From Capsicum annuum (taxonomy: Eukaryota; Streptophyta; Magnoliopsida; Solanales; Solanaceae), in contig NC_061118.1 of NCBI RefSeq assembly GCF_002878395.1, positions 89,292,043 through 89,356,042 of the forward strand: 64,000 bases of DNA, given 5' to 3'. The translations under genes and the position numbers were made by a program. The notes under the pieces are model-generated. The model had not been told where the DNA came from and did not search any database. It worked only from the letters and a program-made list of their open reading frames with translations. Below, in pieces: positions 46,800-59,152 of this stretch. Position 1 is the first letter of the stretch. Each line of letters opens with the position of its first letter.

Positions 46800-49700
46800 A
46801 AGCAACTCCCACATGGAACATTCATTATTAGTCATTGACTATGTACAATCATTCACTTTTGAAATAGACGTAGTAAAGAGTCCAAGTATTCTGGAACAAA
46901 ATTATATAATACAGTTATTTTCGATCTTTTGGAAATTTTAGTTTTCCTGTTTCCTAGTCCTCTTTCCTGCTCGTTGACACCTTTAATTGCAAGAATCTAA
47001 TGAAAGTGATCCCCCTATCCTCCTGAATGGGGCTTCTCTTGTATTGAATTCGCTGGATCACTACATATTTATTATAGTAAAACGTGTTTTCTTATTCACT
47101 GGCTTGTTGTAACATGAATTTTATTTTAAATTTTCTCTATGTTTCTTTGAGTTAAAAAGTAACCCAAGTGATTTCCAGTCTTGTTCTTAACAAATGAAAT
47201 TTCATCTTGTCACTAAAGAGGAAAAATGCTTTTCAGGTTTCCATATTTATGTCTATCTCGAGGGAAGCTAAGGAAGGGATGCATATTCTGAATGCTATAA
47301 CATTTCTCGAATTGGAATGCAACATAAAATAGGTATGACAGTCTTCATGTAAGAACAAAATCAGTTCTCATACGGTATCTTTGTAAGATAGTTTATGTCA
47401 AGTAATAGAAGAATCTGCTAAGATTTCCAGCTTTTAGAAAGATAAAAGACCTTATTGCATAAAAGTTTGTGCATAGAGTGCATATAAATATCTCCAAAAA
47501 TGTAGTCACCAGAATATGCACTTGGTTGATCTTTTACCTTTTACCACTTGCTCTTGCAACAGCCAGACCAATAACATAAGAAACATCCCACACTCTCCTT
47601 CTCTTTCGGAACTTTCAATAAATGCTTAACCATTACATAATTTTCATTGAGCTTTGGGCCATATTCTGGTAAGAATGATAACTTGGATACCTCCAAAAAT
47701 AACTTGGATACCTCCAAAAACTTTCACACCTAAAGTTTAAAACTCTCTATTTGTTACAACAAAGGGAAAAAACAATAGGAGAAAAAAGTCCCATAGAATA
47801 AATATCATAACTATGAATACCAGAAATTGATCCTCGGGCCAGGGATATCTAAGGAAACATTTTTTGGAGGAAAGGTAAAATATCATCAGAAACTTGAATA
47901 TCTAACAGTACAAAGTCTAAAGAGAAAAGTAACATCAGTTAAAGGAGCACATATGCTAGTTGCCTCATCGGAAGGAAGTATATGTTTCCCATACTCCTTA
48001 AACTAGAAAAATATTGAGCTACAACAGTTTTACAAGCAATTTTATAAGATTATTCCCATGCTTCAGTCAAGATTTGGGAGAAATTTCAGAGATTAACTAG
48101 TCTATGACCTGACGACCACCAAGACGTTAGTGAATACCCCTGCCAATATTTTACTTATGCAACAACTGCCATCACATACAAACTTCTCTGGTCAAAAGAT
48201 ATCTCTCTAAGAACAAACTATAGAAGATTGAAATAGAATACTATACATACCTCTCGAGAATTTACAATGTCCAAATTCCCTAAAAAATGATTCTGATACT
48301 CTTGCATAGCAATTTTTACTTTTCTTGTGATGGTTTGCTATTTGCCTAATGCTGGACGAATGATTGATAAAGCATCCCGGGATGGAACACACCTGCAAAC
48401 ATACCCACAGTGAAGAAGCATATGTGGTATTTGTAGAACGCTATGCAAGGTCCAACCTGCTAAGCATAATAATATTCAAACAGAGACATGTTGACACCTT
48501 TTTCTAATACTATATTCATTGTAAATGGGTACAGCTCCATCATCATCATCTGTGACAACTGTATGTTCTATTAGACTAATGTGGTGAAGCAGTCTTTAAC
48601 CTTTTGACTAGTATTTGAGAACGAGATTAGGAAGAATTTTAGAGATTTTAGACCTAAATTTATGAGTTTTTGTTGATTGGATAGTTTGTCGAGGAAATTG
48701 ATAAGAGGGACAGTGAGTTTTTGCATTGTAAATATTCCAGTTGCCTACATTGAACTTCTTTAAAGGATTACTGTAACCAGTAGCTTCCCAGAAATAACCT
48801 GTTGAATTCTTTGTGAGGATATCAGTAATATGGTTGTATGTGGTTAACCTCTACTATGGAATTCTTTGTGACGATTCTAGTTTCTGTAGGAATTCATTGT
48901 GAGGAACTCACAGTTAACCTCTACTATTAAAATATATCTGGTTTAGGTTCATATATATCATCCGTATGAATACTGGTTGATGTTATTTAATGGACTCAGA
49001 TAAAGTACTTGGTGAGTGTCCATTTACTCTATCCTTCATAGGTAGGTTTAGTCGAGACCTGTGCTTTTGAGGTGCAGCTGCCCTGGCACTAGTTGAGTTA
49101 GGACTATCATAGAGGGTGTTGGTAGGATTTATAAAAATGTTACCTTTCTCCATTATATTTGATTTTCATCGTGTAAAGCACCTGTCAGTACTACATATTC
49201 AAGTAACTGAATCTATGTGCACGTCTCAATAAAAAAATCTTTGTACATATGCTTTCATTCCTTATTACTTTGAGTTAATTAATTGTGTTAATCATTCTGT
49301 TAGTTGTTAGAGATTATTTTCATTTGAACTGTCTTTTCTAATCTTATTGAAAAGATTAGATCTCATCTTACTGTCACGGTGGGAGTCTATGCATAGTTAG
49401 TTTACAGGATTTATTTATGACCTTTATCCATTATATATGAATGTTATCTTGCAAAACACCTGTTAGTGTTTGTCTTTGATCACTCTGGTTGGTGATCTCA
49501 GAGCAACTTATAGATCAAGCGATAATGAGTTTTAAATGTCTTCTAATTATGAAAAGAATGATTATGAGAAGAAGGGAACATGAAGAGGGACGTATAGAAA
49601 TATGCTTTTTATAAAACCACACCTTATGATCAGGTGACCAAAGCACATTTGTGAATATATCATAATGTGCTTTGAGAACATGTTATCCAGTGTATTTGTG

Positions 49701-50500
49701 ACCAAATCACATTTGGGAATATGACGTGGGGTAAGACTATACGAATGCAGGAAATATATCGTATGCATAACACCAAATGCAAGACAAGAGTGCAGTTTAT
49801 GAGCTGAACCACGAGAACAAGATGGGAACCTGGTTGTTTTCCTATAGTTACATAACACTATAAGTTGTTTTCCTGGTTGGTGGTCAAGCTGCTGCTCTTA
49901 CCTGGGAAGAGTTTACTATGACGAGAGTCAAAATAGTTAACTGCTAAATTTTGACTATAGAAATTACTATAACATTTATGTTGATCTTATAGAAGTTAGA
50001 CAAAATGAACCATTGTGCTATTTTGTCACTTGTGAAGCTATTACATGTTAGTCTTTACTCTCCAAGATGCTCTTTTGAAGTCTTTGTGGAGTGAAGAGCT
50101 TTGTTTATTTCCTTTTTTCTTTTGTTTCCTTGCTCGTTATGGTATTATACACGATTGCCCACCCCCTTTATTCTTTTTATAGTTGTCCTTCCTATGTTCT
50201 AAATTGAAATTAAATACGTTGTCTTTTAAGTGTTAATTAATTAAAATTATTTATTCTCTTTTTATAGGTGTCCAAAATCATGAAGGAGATGAAGAAAGAA
50301 GTGATAAAAAAATTGACAAGATTTTTGAATTGCTGATAGATGCTTTAATATCGATCTTTTTGATTTTGAATTTCGTGAAACTTATCGCCACTCGAATTTG
50401 ATACTATGTGGGAAAACTAATGATCATTTGACTTTAATATTTTGCTTTTGAGTTTAGATTACTAGTTTGTTGCATAATTTAATTTGGATTATTATTAATG
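46800..50500. other. Interior of the CACTA element, no recognised gene
   Basis: About 3.7 kb right of the captured gene. No transposase, no domain and no long frame could be recognised. One segment at 50268-50330 (CCAAAATCATGAAGGAGATG and GAAGAAAGAAGTGATAAAAA) follows a plausible acceptor, TTTTTATAG, and might be a last exon of an unknown captured or element gene; this is weak. Confidence 0.45.
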
Positions 50501-50517
50501 AAAGATTTTGTTGTGAT

Positions 50518-50565
50518 GTGTATATATATATATATATAAAAAAAATTGTGTATTAACATAATTCA

Positions 50566-50596
<31 letters not shown>

Positions 50597-50598
50597 AG
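50518..50598. repeat. Two (TA)n microsatellites in the CACTA element
   Basis: TA tracts at about 50519-50538 and 50571-50596 lie just inside the right sub-terminal repeat zone. Confidence 0.9.
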
Positions 50599-50599
50599 T

Positions 50600-51058
50600 G
50601 AAAAAATCGTTGCAGTAGCTAATTATAATAGTTGTAATAGGTAGCAAAAAATGTTGCAAAAGACCTAAAAAATCATTGCAATAGGTGTCAAAAAGAGTTG
50701 CAATAGGTAGTTAAAAACCGTTGCAAAAGGCCAATAAGTGTTGCAGTAGATATCTAAAAATTGTTGCAATAGGGTTGTTGCAATGCTTTCCTATTGTTGC
50801 AATATAGTTTATTGCAACGGTTCTTAACCGTTTCTATAGACGATATAAAGCGCCGCAATAGGAGGTTAGAAAAACTATTGCAGTAGGTCTATCTATTGCA
50901 ATGATTGTCGTAACCGTCGCAATAACTGTTGCGATAGACCTATCCCAACACTCGTATATGCAATGCCTGTCTAACCGTTGCGGTAGATCTATGGCAATGG
51001 TTTCTTTTATCTATCGTAGGTTTTTGAACCATTTTCATAAGGCTAATTTCTAGTAGTG
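50600..51058. repeat. Right sub-terminal repeat zone of the CACTA element
   Basis: The word GTTGCAATAGGT and variants (GTTGCAAAAGACC, GTTGCAGTAG, GTTGCAATAGGG, TTGCAACGGTTCTTAACCG) recur about every 25-40 bp, first mostly direct and then inverted toward the end. The density is higher than on the left. Confidence 0.85.
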
Positions 51059-51061
51059 ATG

Positions 51062-51897
51062 GTATTTCAGTCGGGAGTGCCCTCAACATTAGTTGGTCAT
51101 CTAGTTGGGGTTAGCTCATGTCTTTTACTAGGTTAGGGCTTTAGGGGTTTGCTGCGACTACAGAGAGAGCGATTATCAGTCTAGAGAGTGTCCTTAGCGT
51201 GGGGTTATTAGTCTGTTAGCTCATTCAAAACAGTCTCACAGTGTTGTGACACCTTTAGTCAGAGGCAGTTCTCTTAGTGCCATAATTAGTGATTTAGTTG
51301 ATTAGTCTGAGTTTGGACTCATTCAGATTCATTCTTCGTCAGACCCATCAGGTATGTTACTTTAAATTTTTTCGTGATAGGTGTGTCTTTATTTCCTGTC
51401 TTTACCTTTTTATTTGTGTGCATTGAGGTTCTGGTACCCTTTGATGATTGTATGCTTTGGTACGTTTATATCGATTGTTGTGTGCCTTGACATAAAGTCC
51501 ATAATTATATGACTACAACTATAGATTATTTCTCTTACAGTGTTGATATTTTTCGTATGGGTGTAGCATTTGGGTTTGAGTCCCATTTACCTTGGTATAT
51601 TGGCCTTCTTATAACCCTAGGGTGGTACTTGTTGTTGATTTTCATTTTAGCTACCACATACCTTTTATATTGATGTTTATACTACTGTTGTTATTATTTT
51701 TATTGTTGATGTTTATCGATTCTTGCTTGGTAGATGACTAAACTAGCATTATCTAGTTAGAATTTCCCTTCCCCGCAGTTCTTATTCGTTGTCTTGGGTG
51801 ACTAGATTGGTTGGATGATTTATTTCTTGCAGTGGAAAGGTTGGTTGTTTTTCTCTTTTATTGGGTATGCTAGATTGATTTTGGAGTGGATAACTAT
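51062..51897 (+). pseudogene. Element C after the CACTA insertion, decayed interior
   Basis: GGTATTTCAGTCGGGAGTGC continues the gag after the second target copy. Frames are short and broken. The stretch 51541-51897 matches element G at 57270-56870 on the opposite strand, for example GGTGGTACTTGTTGTTGATT and CTAGATTGGTTGGATGATTT. I could not assign a pol domain. It ends where the LTR of element F starts. Confidence 0.7.
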
Positions 51898-53427
51898 CAT
51901 GACCTAAACCAGGGCCTGTCCATGATGGATATCTCAAGTCCACTATGGACCAGAGACCACCCATTTTGCCTAGTCAAACAGAACACAAGACAACTAGCAG
52001 CGGATGAATTTCGAACAGATAATAAGATAGAGTTAGCAACAATAAGAATATGCTAAAAATCCATAATCTCAACTCCCAATCCACAGTGATCCACAAAGCC
52101 TCTAAACAAACCAAAATCAATTTAAGTCGGGACATGCCCCCGACGATAGCCAAAAGAATCTAATAGAAGTAGTCTAAGACATAAATGAAACAAGACTTTG
52201 AAATGATATCCCTTCCAGAGAATGGAAGTTCACTACTTTAAAGATGACTGTTGACAACCCAAAGTATAAGTGTCTCCGTTCCCTGCATCGTGTAGGGATA
52301 TAATGTGTTTGGAGCCGGTTAGCGGGTTGAGCTCTAGCATGTAAGTCAGGGATAAGGGGATAAAATAGTGCCGTGATCGACAATTCAAATTCATTCAATA
52401 CCGATGCACGCAATCATATACATATACATATATATAACATTCTGGGATAGGTAACAAGGCTTAGAATGAACTTTAAAACATTAGCCTAGATTGTGTAGCA
52501 TAACCACCATAATAGTACCCACGGGCTATATGGGCCTTGGCTCTCACCCCCTGGTCGGGCCCTAGTGTGTGTAGCCACACGAATAGGAGAGTAATCATAA
52601 ACATACATGCATAGGCGACTCGAACATCCCAGTCATATATCTTGGGTGACATGAACACCAGGCCATTTAAATCCCCATGCCGACAAACGTGGTTTCCAAT
52701 ATTAGTCCTCTCGGGACCAACACTTTCACGACAAACTACACAACACTATTTAAGCCTAAATTAAGACATTTAGCACATAACTCATTTATATAATCAAGGA
52801 GTCATTCATTAAGGAAATATCAAGTGGTATCGTTATACCTACCATAGCTTACAAGTACATGTCAATTTGCCAAATCCAACCATTTACCAATGTGACTCTA
52901 ACCTATTAACTAATAGGACCCCAAAGTTCCAAGTAGGAACCAAACCTTTTAGCCAAGTTGGACTCTAACCCTCCTCAACTAATAAGAATCCAATGTCCTA
53001 TGTAGGAACCAAATCATTTAGCCCAATGGGACTTTAACCCATTGGCCAACAAGAATCCAAAGTTTCAATTTAAAACTATTTCATAATCACCAGGACCTTT
53101 CAAAAGCCAACTTAGCCACTTATGCAAGGTATTAGTTCAAAATAGTAGGCAAAGCCAAATGATAATTCTCATTCCAAAACCAATCATGCAAGTGGGTTGA
53201 GGTTCTCATATATTTTAATACCAAAAGTTTAATTATTTGGGGGTATCCATAATCACCATTCCATCACTATGCCCATGCACCCCAATGGGTTTACAAATCA
53301 TCAATTCAAAGCATAATTATTCCATAAAATACATGAAAAACATTTAAACAATCATTATCCAAAACCCTCAACCCAACATTCAAAACCCACATCCCAAATT
53401 ATGTGATTATCAAAGAAATTCATGCCA
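51898..53427 (-). repeat. Truncated LTR, related to that of elements A, B and F
   Basis: The left end TATCATGACCTAAACCAGGG corresponds to TGTCATGACCCGAACCGGGG, the LTR end in element B. Central landmarks CCACGGGCTATATGGGCC and GGTCGGGCCCTAGTG match B (23270) and F (55265). It lacks the LTR start and joins gag sequence at about 53427. Confidence 0.78.
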
Positions 53428-54303
53428 TAATTTAAAACCTTGCTGTTGAGCACCACCCTGTTCAGAAGATTTGAACTTCTTACCTTGCCTTTCCCCAAAC
53501 TCAGCTTGTTTCTTCTTTTCTTCCTCCACCTGTTGCATATGAACTACCAACCTAGAAATGTCCATATCCTTGATCAGCAACGTAGTCTTGATTTCAAGGA
53601 TCAAATTCCGAGATAGTCCAGAAGTAAAATTTCTCATCCATGCCCTCATATTAGACACCAATTCTGGAGCATACCTTAACAGCTGATGAAAATTCAAGGC
53701 ATATTCCTTGACCTACATTTTCCCTTGTCTCAAATTAACGAATTCCTCCGCCTTCACTTTCCTTATCTCCTGAGGAAGGAAGTGATCTAGAAAAGTATTA
53801 GATAAAGTCTCCCACAAAGTAGACTCCTCAACATCACCTCTCAGTCTATCCCAACTCCTCGTACCATTGGTATGCTACATCCTTAAGCTGGTAAGCAGCA
53901 AAATATACCCCTTCCACATTCGTGGCCTGTATTACCCTAAAAATTTTCTCTATTTTCATCCAAGAAACCCTGAGTATCCTCCTCCACATTTAGACCAGTA
54001 AAAGTTTGAGGATTCATCTTCATAAACTGGCCAACCCTTATGGCCTCGGCAGATAAAACACCAGATACATCCTGCTTAGCCTAAGCAACAACCAACTGAG
54101 CATTAACATGAATCGGTTGACAAAATTCCGCATTAGTCACCTCATTCTGAGGAGGACTAGTAGCGATAGGTGAAACTCCAGAAATATCAGGGACTGGACC
54201 CGTACACCTAGTATGGACCCTTTGAGTAGTACGTTTCCCTTCAACATTGTCCCTAGTTGGGAAATAAGAGTTAACTTATTTCTTAGATCATTGAGGCATG
54301 ATC
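53428..54303 (-). pseudogene. gag of element F
   Basis: The start MPQ is followed at once by TGA at 54300-54292. Downstream in several frames are IMPQ..SKKxVNSYFP words, the capsid region, and at 53697-53428 a clear gag C-terminal part: MNFHQLLRYAPELVSNMRAW, RNFTSGLSRNLILEIKTTLL, VVHMQQVEEEKKKQAEFGER. The same MRAxMxxF...GLS(R/D) pattern is in related families. The frame runs into the LTR remnant at 53427 and the zinc knuckle is absent, so the deletion begins inside gag. Confidence 0.85.
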
Positions 54304-54439
54304 TGAAAAGCGAACAAACCAAAATTAGAGAATATTCCTGGACTTAGACTCCAAGCTTGAAATTAGAATACCAAGAAAGTGAAACATTCCTAAATGCATT
54401 GTCTCCTCTCTCTTATGAGTGTGGCACGTTGCACACCCT

Positions 54440-54457
54440 ATGGATATGATACCAACT
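54440..54457 (-). other. Primer-binding site of element F
   Basis: The minus strand reads AGTTGGTATCATATCC after the LTR end (TCGTGTCATATCA). The first nine bases match the tRNA-iMet complement TTGGTATCAGAGCC. Confidence 0.72.
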
Positions 54458-56755
54458 TGATATGACACGAACCAGGGCCTTGTCATAATGGGCATCCCAA
54501 GTCCATCTAGGACAGGGGACTACCTCAATTTCTCAAACCTACCTCCAAATACGTATACCCTTAGTAGGATGAATTCTGAACGTATAACAATATAGCATCT
54601 ATTACGATTCTAGACTCTGGGATAGGTCTATAATCGTGACCAACATAAACAAGTCCAACCATCCATTACCAACCGATAACCAAAACCAAACCAATATAAA
54701 TTTTTTTTTGGTCCATAACATAACATAAAATGATGGAACAACCAACAATACAGTAATCCGATATCAACCCCAATACCAATGCCAATACTAAGGCTGAGAC
54801 CACTAGCGACACTACCCATTCCAACCCATAGTAGTCACATAAGCCTCTAACCAAAAGAAAAATACTATCAGGTTGGGATATGCTCCAACCAAAGACAACC
54901 AATATCCCTAAAATGACCAAAGTATGTAAAGACATCCATGATATGAAATGGAGCCTTTCGAAATATGGAAGATCACCACTTCAATCTAATAGATGATCCC
55001 AAAAGTGATCACTAAGCAGGAAAAGTAGAATGATTGGTTCCTGCATTGCGTGGGGATACAACCACCTGAACATGGGTTAGCGGGTGAATACTAGCATGAA
55101 CTTAAAGAGAAGGATAGAATAATGCCATCCTATAAAAAACCAAGTAAACCAACCATACGTACACAACCATATATATATAACCATCCCGAGAAAGAGAGTT
55201 AGGTTTAGCATGCCTTTAAAACCATTAACCTGGGTATGTATAGCTTAATAATCCTAAAACCACCCATGGGCTATATGGGTCCAGTCTAACCCCCTGAATG
55301 GGCACCAATGCGTGTAGCCACATGACCCGAGATACCATAAGAGTAGGAGATTCCCGAGTACCCTTCGCTCTCTATGATACATATGTACAATGTACTTAGA
55401 GTATTCCCATGTACCTCATAGTATCATATATGGTCGCTATGATCAACCCTTCGTCGGCAAACATGAGTTTCCAGTGTCCGTCCATTGGACTCACACCTTC
55501 ACAGTTAGCTATCACACCCTGCCATTATTGCCCAATTAAAACCATTACCATCCAACCGAACCATTATTCCTTATTATTAACCAAGGCTATGAGTAGTGGT
55601 ATCGTCATACCGACTATAACTTACAAGCAATGTCCTTAGCCGACCTTTTTATGTAAAGGGATTCCTATGTACCCATAGGTTACATTATCAAGTTAACTTA
55701 GGGGAATCCAGTGTACCCCACAAGTGTTCCATTATTATGTTTGCTTGGGGGAATCCTATGTATCCCACAAGATGGTCATTAACATGTTTACTTTGGGGAT
55801 TCCCTTGTACCCTACAAGGAAGTTTAATTAACCATAACCATGACCATCAAACTTTACCAATTAACCATTCCAAACAACTTAAACAATTTGTAACAATTAG
55901 GGCTCCATTACCAAACAATACCATGCAATAGTTCCATTAAGAGTCCAAAAATATGGCAAAAACATTATCATAGGAATTTTATCAAACATGTTGGGGTCAT
56001 AGTATTTCCAAAACCAATTCCATGCAACCAAATGTTCAAACTACCATAATAATATGAAAACCATAAGTAAAAGACATGGGAAAACAAAAACCAACCATAG
56101 TAACCAAAACCCCCAACATATACTTGAAAACCCAAAACCATACAATAATTATTCCATGAAAACAATACATAAAACATGAATTTTGTTGAAAATAACAATG
56201 AGGGAGGAGTACATGCCTTAGATTACAAAGATGATAGAGATAAATCACTCGTAGAAGCCCTAAACTGATCTTGTAGATGAAACCCTATCCTTCCATTACC
56301 CAAGAGCCTTAAAGAGTATTTCTAAGTGTTTAAAATTAGAAAAATATGGTAAATAATGTCCTAATAGTGATATAAGTTGTGGGGACTTAAGAGGTTAAGT
56401 GAGAAAATATCTAGATTACCCCCAACTTAAACTGCTTAAAATTCCCGTCAGATGGTACGACTCTCCCATACCAATTGTACCCTTCCATACCAGTGGTACC
56501 CACCACCCGTATCCTAGGCCTCTCCCTTGGACCTAGTATTGTCCAACATATGAATTACCTAAGTCAAGTCATATTTAACCATACGATTAGTACCCCTAAG
56601 CCATATCCCTGGCATAATGAAACCAACACTGGCTAGCATACGACCAAGAGCATACCAATCGTACCCCATCATACGACAAGTACCCAAAAGTTGTATGATG
56701 TACAGAATCCAAAAATCCAGGAAATTTTCTAAGGGTCCAAACCTAGGGTGTTTCA
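54458..56755 (-). repeat. 5' LTR of element F (2298 bp)
   Basis: Begins TGAAACACCCTAGGTTTGG at 56755 and ends TCGTGTCATATCA at 54458. It contains repeated TACGA(T/C)TGGTA-type words near the start, and TGGCATTGGTATTGGGGTTG near 54785 that matches the LTR of element A near 16070. Open frames in it (54628-54935, 55968-56248, 56559-56837) are not conserved between family members and have no domain. Confidence 0.87.
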
Positions 56756-57740
56756 TTAAACTGCTCAACCTCAGAAAGGGTTTACATAAAGATGGATAGT
56801 TGATGGTAAAACCTCTATAACCAGGAGGTAAGTCCAAGAATATCTAACCCAGAATTTGATAGTATAGCCGATTACCATCTCTGGAACCATAACAGGACCA
56901 TGGAAAGCCAACTTACCTTCACTGCCATAATCCACTCAACAACCAATCTAACATACCCAGTAGAAGAGAAAAATGACCAACCCCACCTCGCTACCCAAGA
57001 TAAATCATCCAACCAATCTAGCCTTCCAAGACAACAAATAAGAACCATAAGAACAGGAAATTCTAACTAGATACTACTATATTATCGTCTTCCAAGAGAG
57101 GGTCAATCAACATCAAACAATGACAATAATAGCAACAACAATATAAAAATCAACATACAGGATAGGTGGTACCAAAAAATGAAAATCAGTAGCAAGTACC
57201 ACTGTAGGTCCATAAGAAGGCGAATATGCCTAGGTAGATAGGACTCGAACATAAATGCCATACTCCTAGGGAAAAAATCAACACTCATCCACTCCATCTA
57301 CTACTAAAAAAAATAATCCATGGGGGTAGCCATATAGTCATGAAGTCTATCTCAAGACATGCAAAATTTGATATAAACCTACCAAGGCATGCAATCATTA
57401 ATGGGTACGAAAACCCCAATAAACACAAATAAAAAGGTAAAGGTAGGAAATAAAAGGGCACTTATCATGGAGAAATATGAAGTCACATTCCTGAAGGGTT
57501 TGAGGGAGAATAGATCTGAGTGGTTCCTAACTCAGACTAAGAAGTTGAATCATAAACGGAAGCGCAAGCACTACTTCCAACTGATGGTGCCACAATACTA
57601 TGAGATTGGTTTAAATAAGCTGAGGGACTAATAATCCAAGATGGGGACACTCTCTGGACTAGCGGCCAATCTCCCTACAGTTGTAACAACCCCCTAAAGC
57701 CCTAATCCATCAAGAAAAATGAGCTGGCCCAAACTGCCCG
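56756..57740 (-). pseudogene. Interior of element G after gag
   Basis: Broken frames without assignable domain. The stretch 57270-56870 runs parallel to 51541-51897 of element C on the opposite strand (CTAGATTGGTTGGATGATTT is identical). A pol segment is expected here by position but no RT, RNase H or integrase words were seen. The frame on the plus strand at 57389-57631 is a shadow. Confidence 0.6.
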
Positions 57741-58690
57741 ACCAACAGATACTGAGAGAACTCTCTACTAAAATGGCCATCCTCCCCACAATCATAACAC
57801 ACCTTGGGAACTCTAGGCTGGCAAGGAACATATGTTAACTGTGTCTAAAAAACTATCTCGCGTCTAAGACACTCTTTAAAATATTGTCCCACCTAGATAC
57901 AACTAAAATAAGCTTCTAGAATACTTTGAGATACTACCCCTCTTGATCCATCATGGTCGCTATGGTCTGAAGACCCATACCAAAGACTCTGTATCGTTTG
58001 ATAAGCACTTTGCCCAATGTGATCACCATAACTAATGTAAAATCCACCCATAGTTTAAAATGCTATATGCGTAGGATATGCTATGAGTAAAGCTAAACTC
58101 CATCGAAGTACCCTCACTCTCTTACGGAATACTAATAGCACTGCACTAATGACGTGGTCTCTTACTGCTACCTTTATAAGTCTCGATACATTCTCTATTT
58201 ATAATCCTCACATGATCAATAACCTTAAAAAAAGTAGATATCGCTTCTATCAAATGCTTTGATGCCAAATGGAGTGGCAATACAAATCCTCTAATAATTC
58301 CATACACCATGTCATGCTTTGAAGGATATAGAATAGTAATATGCCTAGCCCATACAAGAAGCCCAATCTCATACTTTGAAACTGACATGGAACCCTATTG
58401 CATACAGACAAACCCAACTCTGGCCTGAGAAATACTCAAAGAATTGGATGTCATCTCTAGCTGTGAGGTATCCATAAAAAGACTTAGAATTTCTAATACG
58501 GAACCTCCAAAGGCTGAAGCAATCATGAGATCCACTAGAGCCTGGGTTGGCTCCAAATCCTCAAACAGATGCTGAAGATCTTCGACATCCATCCCTGACC
58601 CCTTATTCCGATGCTGCACTGAAGAACTGGAAACACATGTTGAGGTCCCATCCATATATATCAACAACCTCACAATGTCTATCTAGGACA
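57740..58690 (-). pseudogene. gag of element G
   Basis: The N-terminal segment 58673-58395 reads MDGTSTCVSSSSVQHRNKGS, LFEDLEPTQALVDLMIASAF. The capsid segment 58388-58146 reads MSVSKYEIGLLVWARHITIL, KHDMVYGIIRGFVLPLHLAS, ISTFFKVIDHVRIINRECIE, the standard Ty3 capsid signature (Y-E...L-x-R-x...F-I-x-G-L). A zinc knuckle CYDCGEDGHFSREF is at about 57800-57755, its last Cys changed to Phe. The pieces lie in more than one frame. The central part, with the WW motif region, seems to be deleted between 58395 and 58388. Confidence 0.83.
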
Positions 58691-58868
58691 AAATAGATCA
58701 AAGTAAGTACTTGAGGTTCATATAAATACGGACACACGATAAGGAGTCAAGAACAAAATTTCCTAATAATGCCCCGTAGAATCCCAAAGATAGGTTATGA
58801 ACGTCTCCTCTTAACTTTGTAGAACTCTACTAGACATTTAGCTCTAGTATCAACATATCGATAAACCA

Positions 58869-58886
58869 TGGCTCTGATACTAATTT
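58869..58886 (-). other. Primer-binding site of element G
   Basis: The minus strand reads ATTAGTATCAGAGCCATGG after the LTR end, the best conserved tRNA-iMet-type site among the three family C copies. Confidence 0.8.
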
Positions 58887-59152
58887 ATCATGACCCAATT
58901 TCCCTGATCATGATGGCACCTTGTATACCCCACCAGTAGGTAAGCCAATCCAGAGTCTAAAACTACTAGTAATGAAATACCAAGAGAAATAAAGGATGAA
59001 TGTAGAATAAATAAAATAAAAAGGCTAAAATACCCAATATAGTCCAAAAACCTAGTTAAATCGATACAAAAACAGCTAATATAATAAAACTACAAAATGA
59101 GTTACTAAATAAATATACTGATATAACCTATCTTTGAAACAACATAGAGACT

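Larger units (their letters stand above)
43884..51061. mobile_element. Element E: CACTA (En/Spm-type) transposon, 7172 bp, non-autonomous, with captured gene
   Basis: The element spans 43887-51058 and is flanked by the 3-bp duplication ATG (43884-43886 and 51059-51061), as expected for CACTA transposons. Its terminal inverted repeats are CACTACTAGAAATTA, perfect over 15 bp. Sub-terminal zones (43900-44150 and 50600-51040) are filled with short repeats around TTGCAATAG and CCGTTGCAA in both orientations, the sites normally bound by the transposase TNPA. No TNPD- or TNPA-like protein was recognised, so movement would depend on an enzyme from elsewhere. The centre holds a decayed beta-glucosidase gene with introns. 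It is inserted in the gag of element C. Confidence 0.93.
32545..51897 (+). mobile_element. Element C: Ty3/gypsy-like element, split by two nested insertions, 3' truncated
   Basis: Its LTR starts TGTAATGACCATTCAG at 32545 and, leaving out element D, ends ATTGTGACA at 42779. A primer-binding site, gag with a zinc knuckle (to 43883) and, after the CACTA insertion, a further 0.84 kb (51062-51897) follow. The last 350 bp match element G (57270-56870, opposite strand) closely. The element stops at 51897 where the LTR of element F begins. No RT or integrase is seen, so most of pol is missing. Confidence 0.8.
51898..56755 (-). mobile_element. Element F: Ty3/gypsy relative of A with most of the interior deleted
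   Basis: On the minus strand it has a complete LTR (56755-54458), a primer-binding site, a gag remnant (54300-53428) and then, without pol, about 1.5 kb of LTR-like sequence (53427-51898) that ends TGGTTTAGGTCATGATA. The right-hand LTR starts TGAAACACCCTAGG, the same family as element A. The left LTR-like part has the same layout (WSTSGTATCGTTATACC-type words, ACCCACGGGCTATATGGG) but is clearly diverged from the right one, so it may come from another element of a related family. Flanking bases ATAAC and TTAAA give no target duplication. Confidence 0.75.
56756..59152 (-). mobile_element. Element G: family C retrotransposon, inverted relative to C, truncated at both ends
   Basis: On the minus strand it has the last 270 bp of an LTR (59152-58885), a primer-binding site, gag (58673 to about 57740) and 1 kb of decayed interior (to 56756). 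Gag and LTR match element C. It is cut at 56756 by element F and at 59152 by LTR H. No RT or integrase is visible. Confidence 0.82.

Noticed and set aside
57389..57631. 80-codon plus-strand frame rich in Lys
   Set aside because: It is the complement of the gag linker of element G and has no domain.
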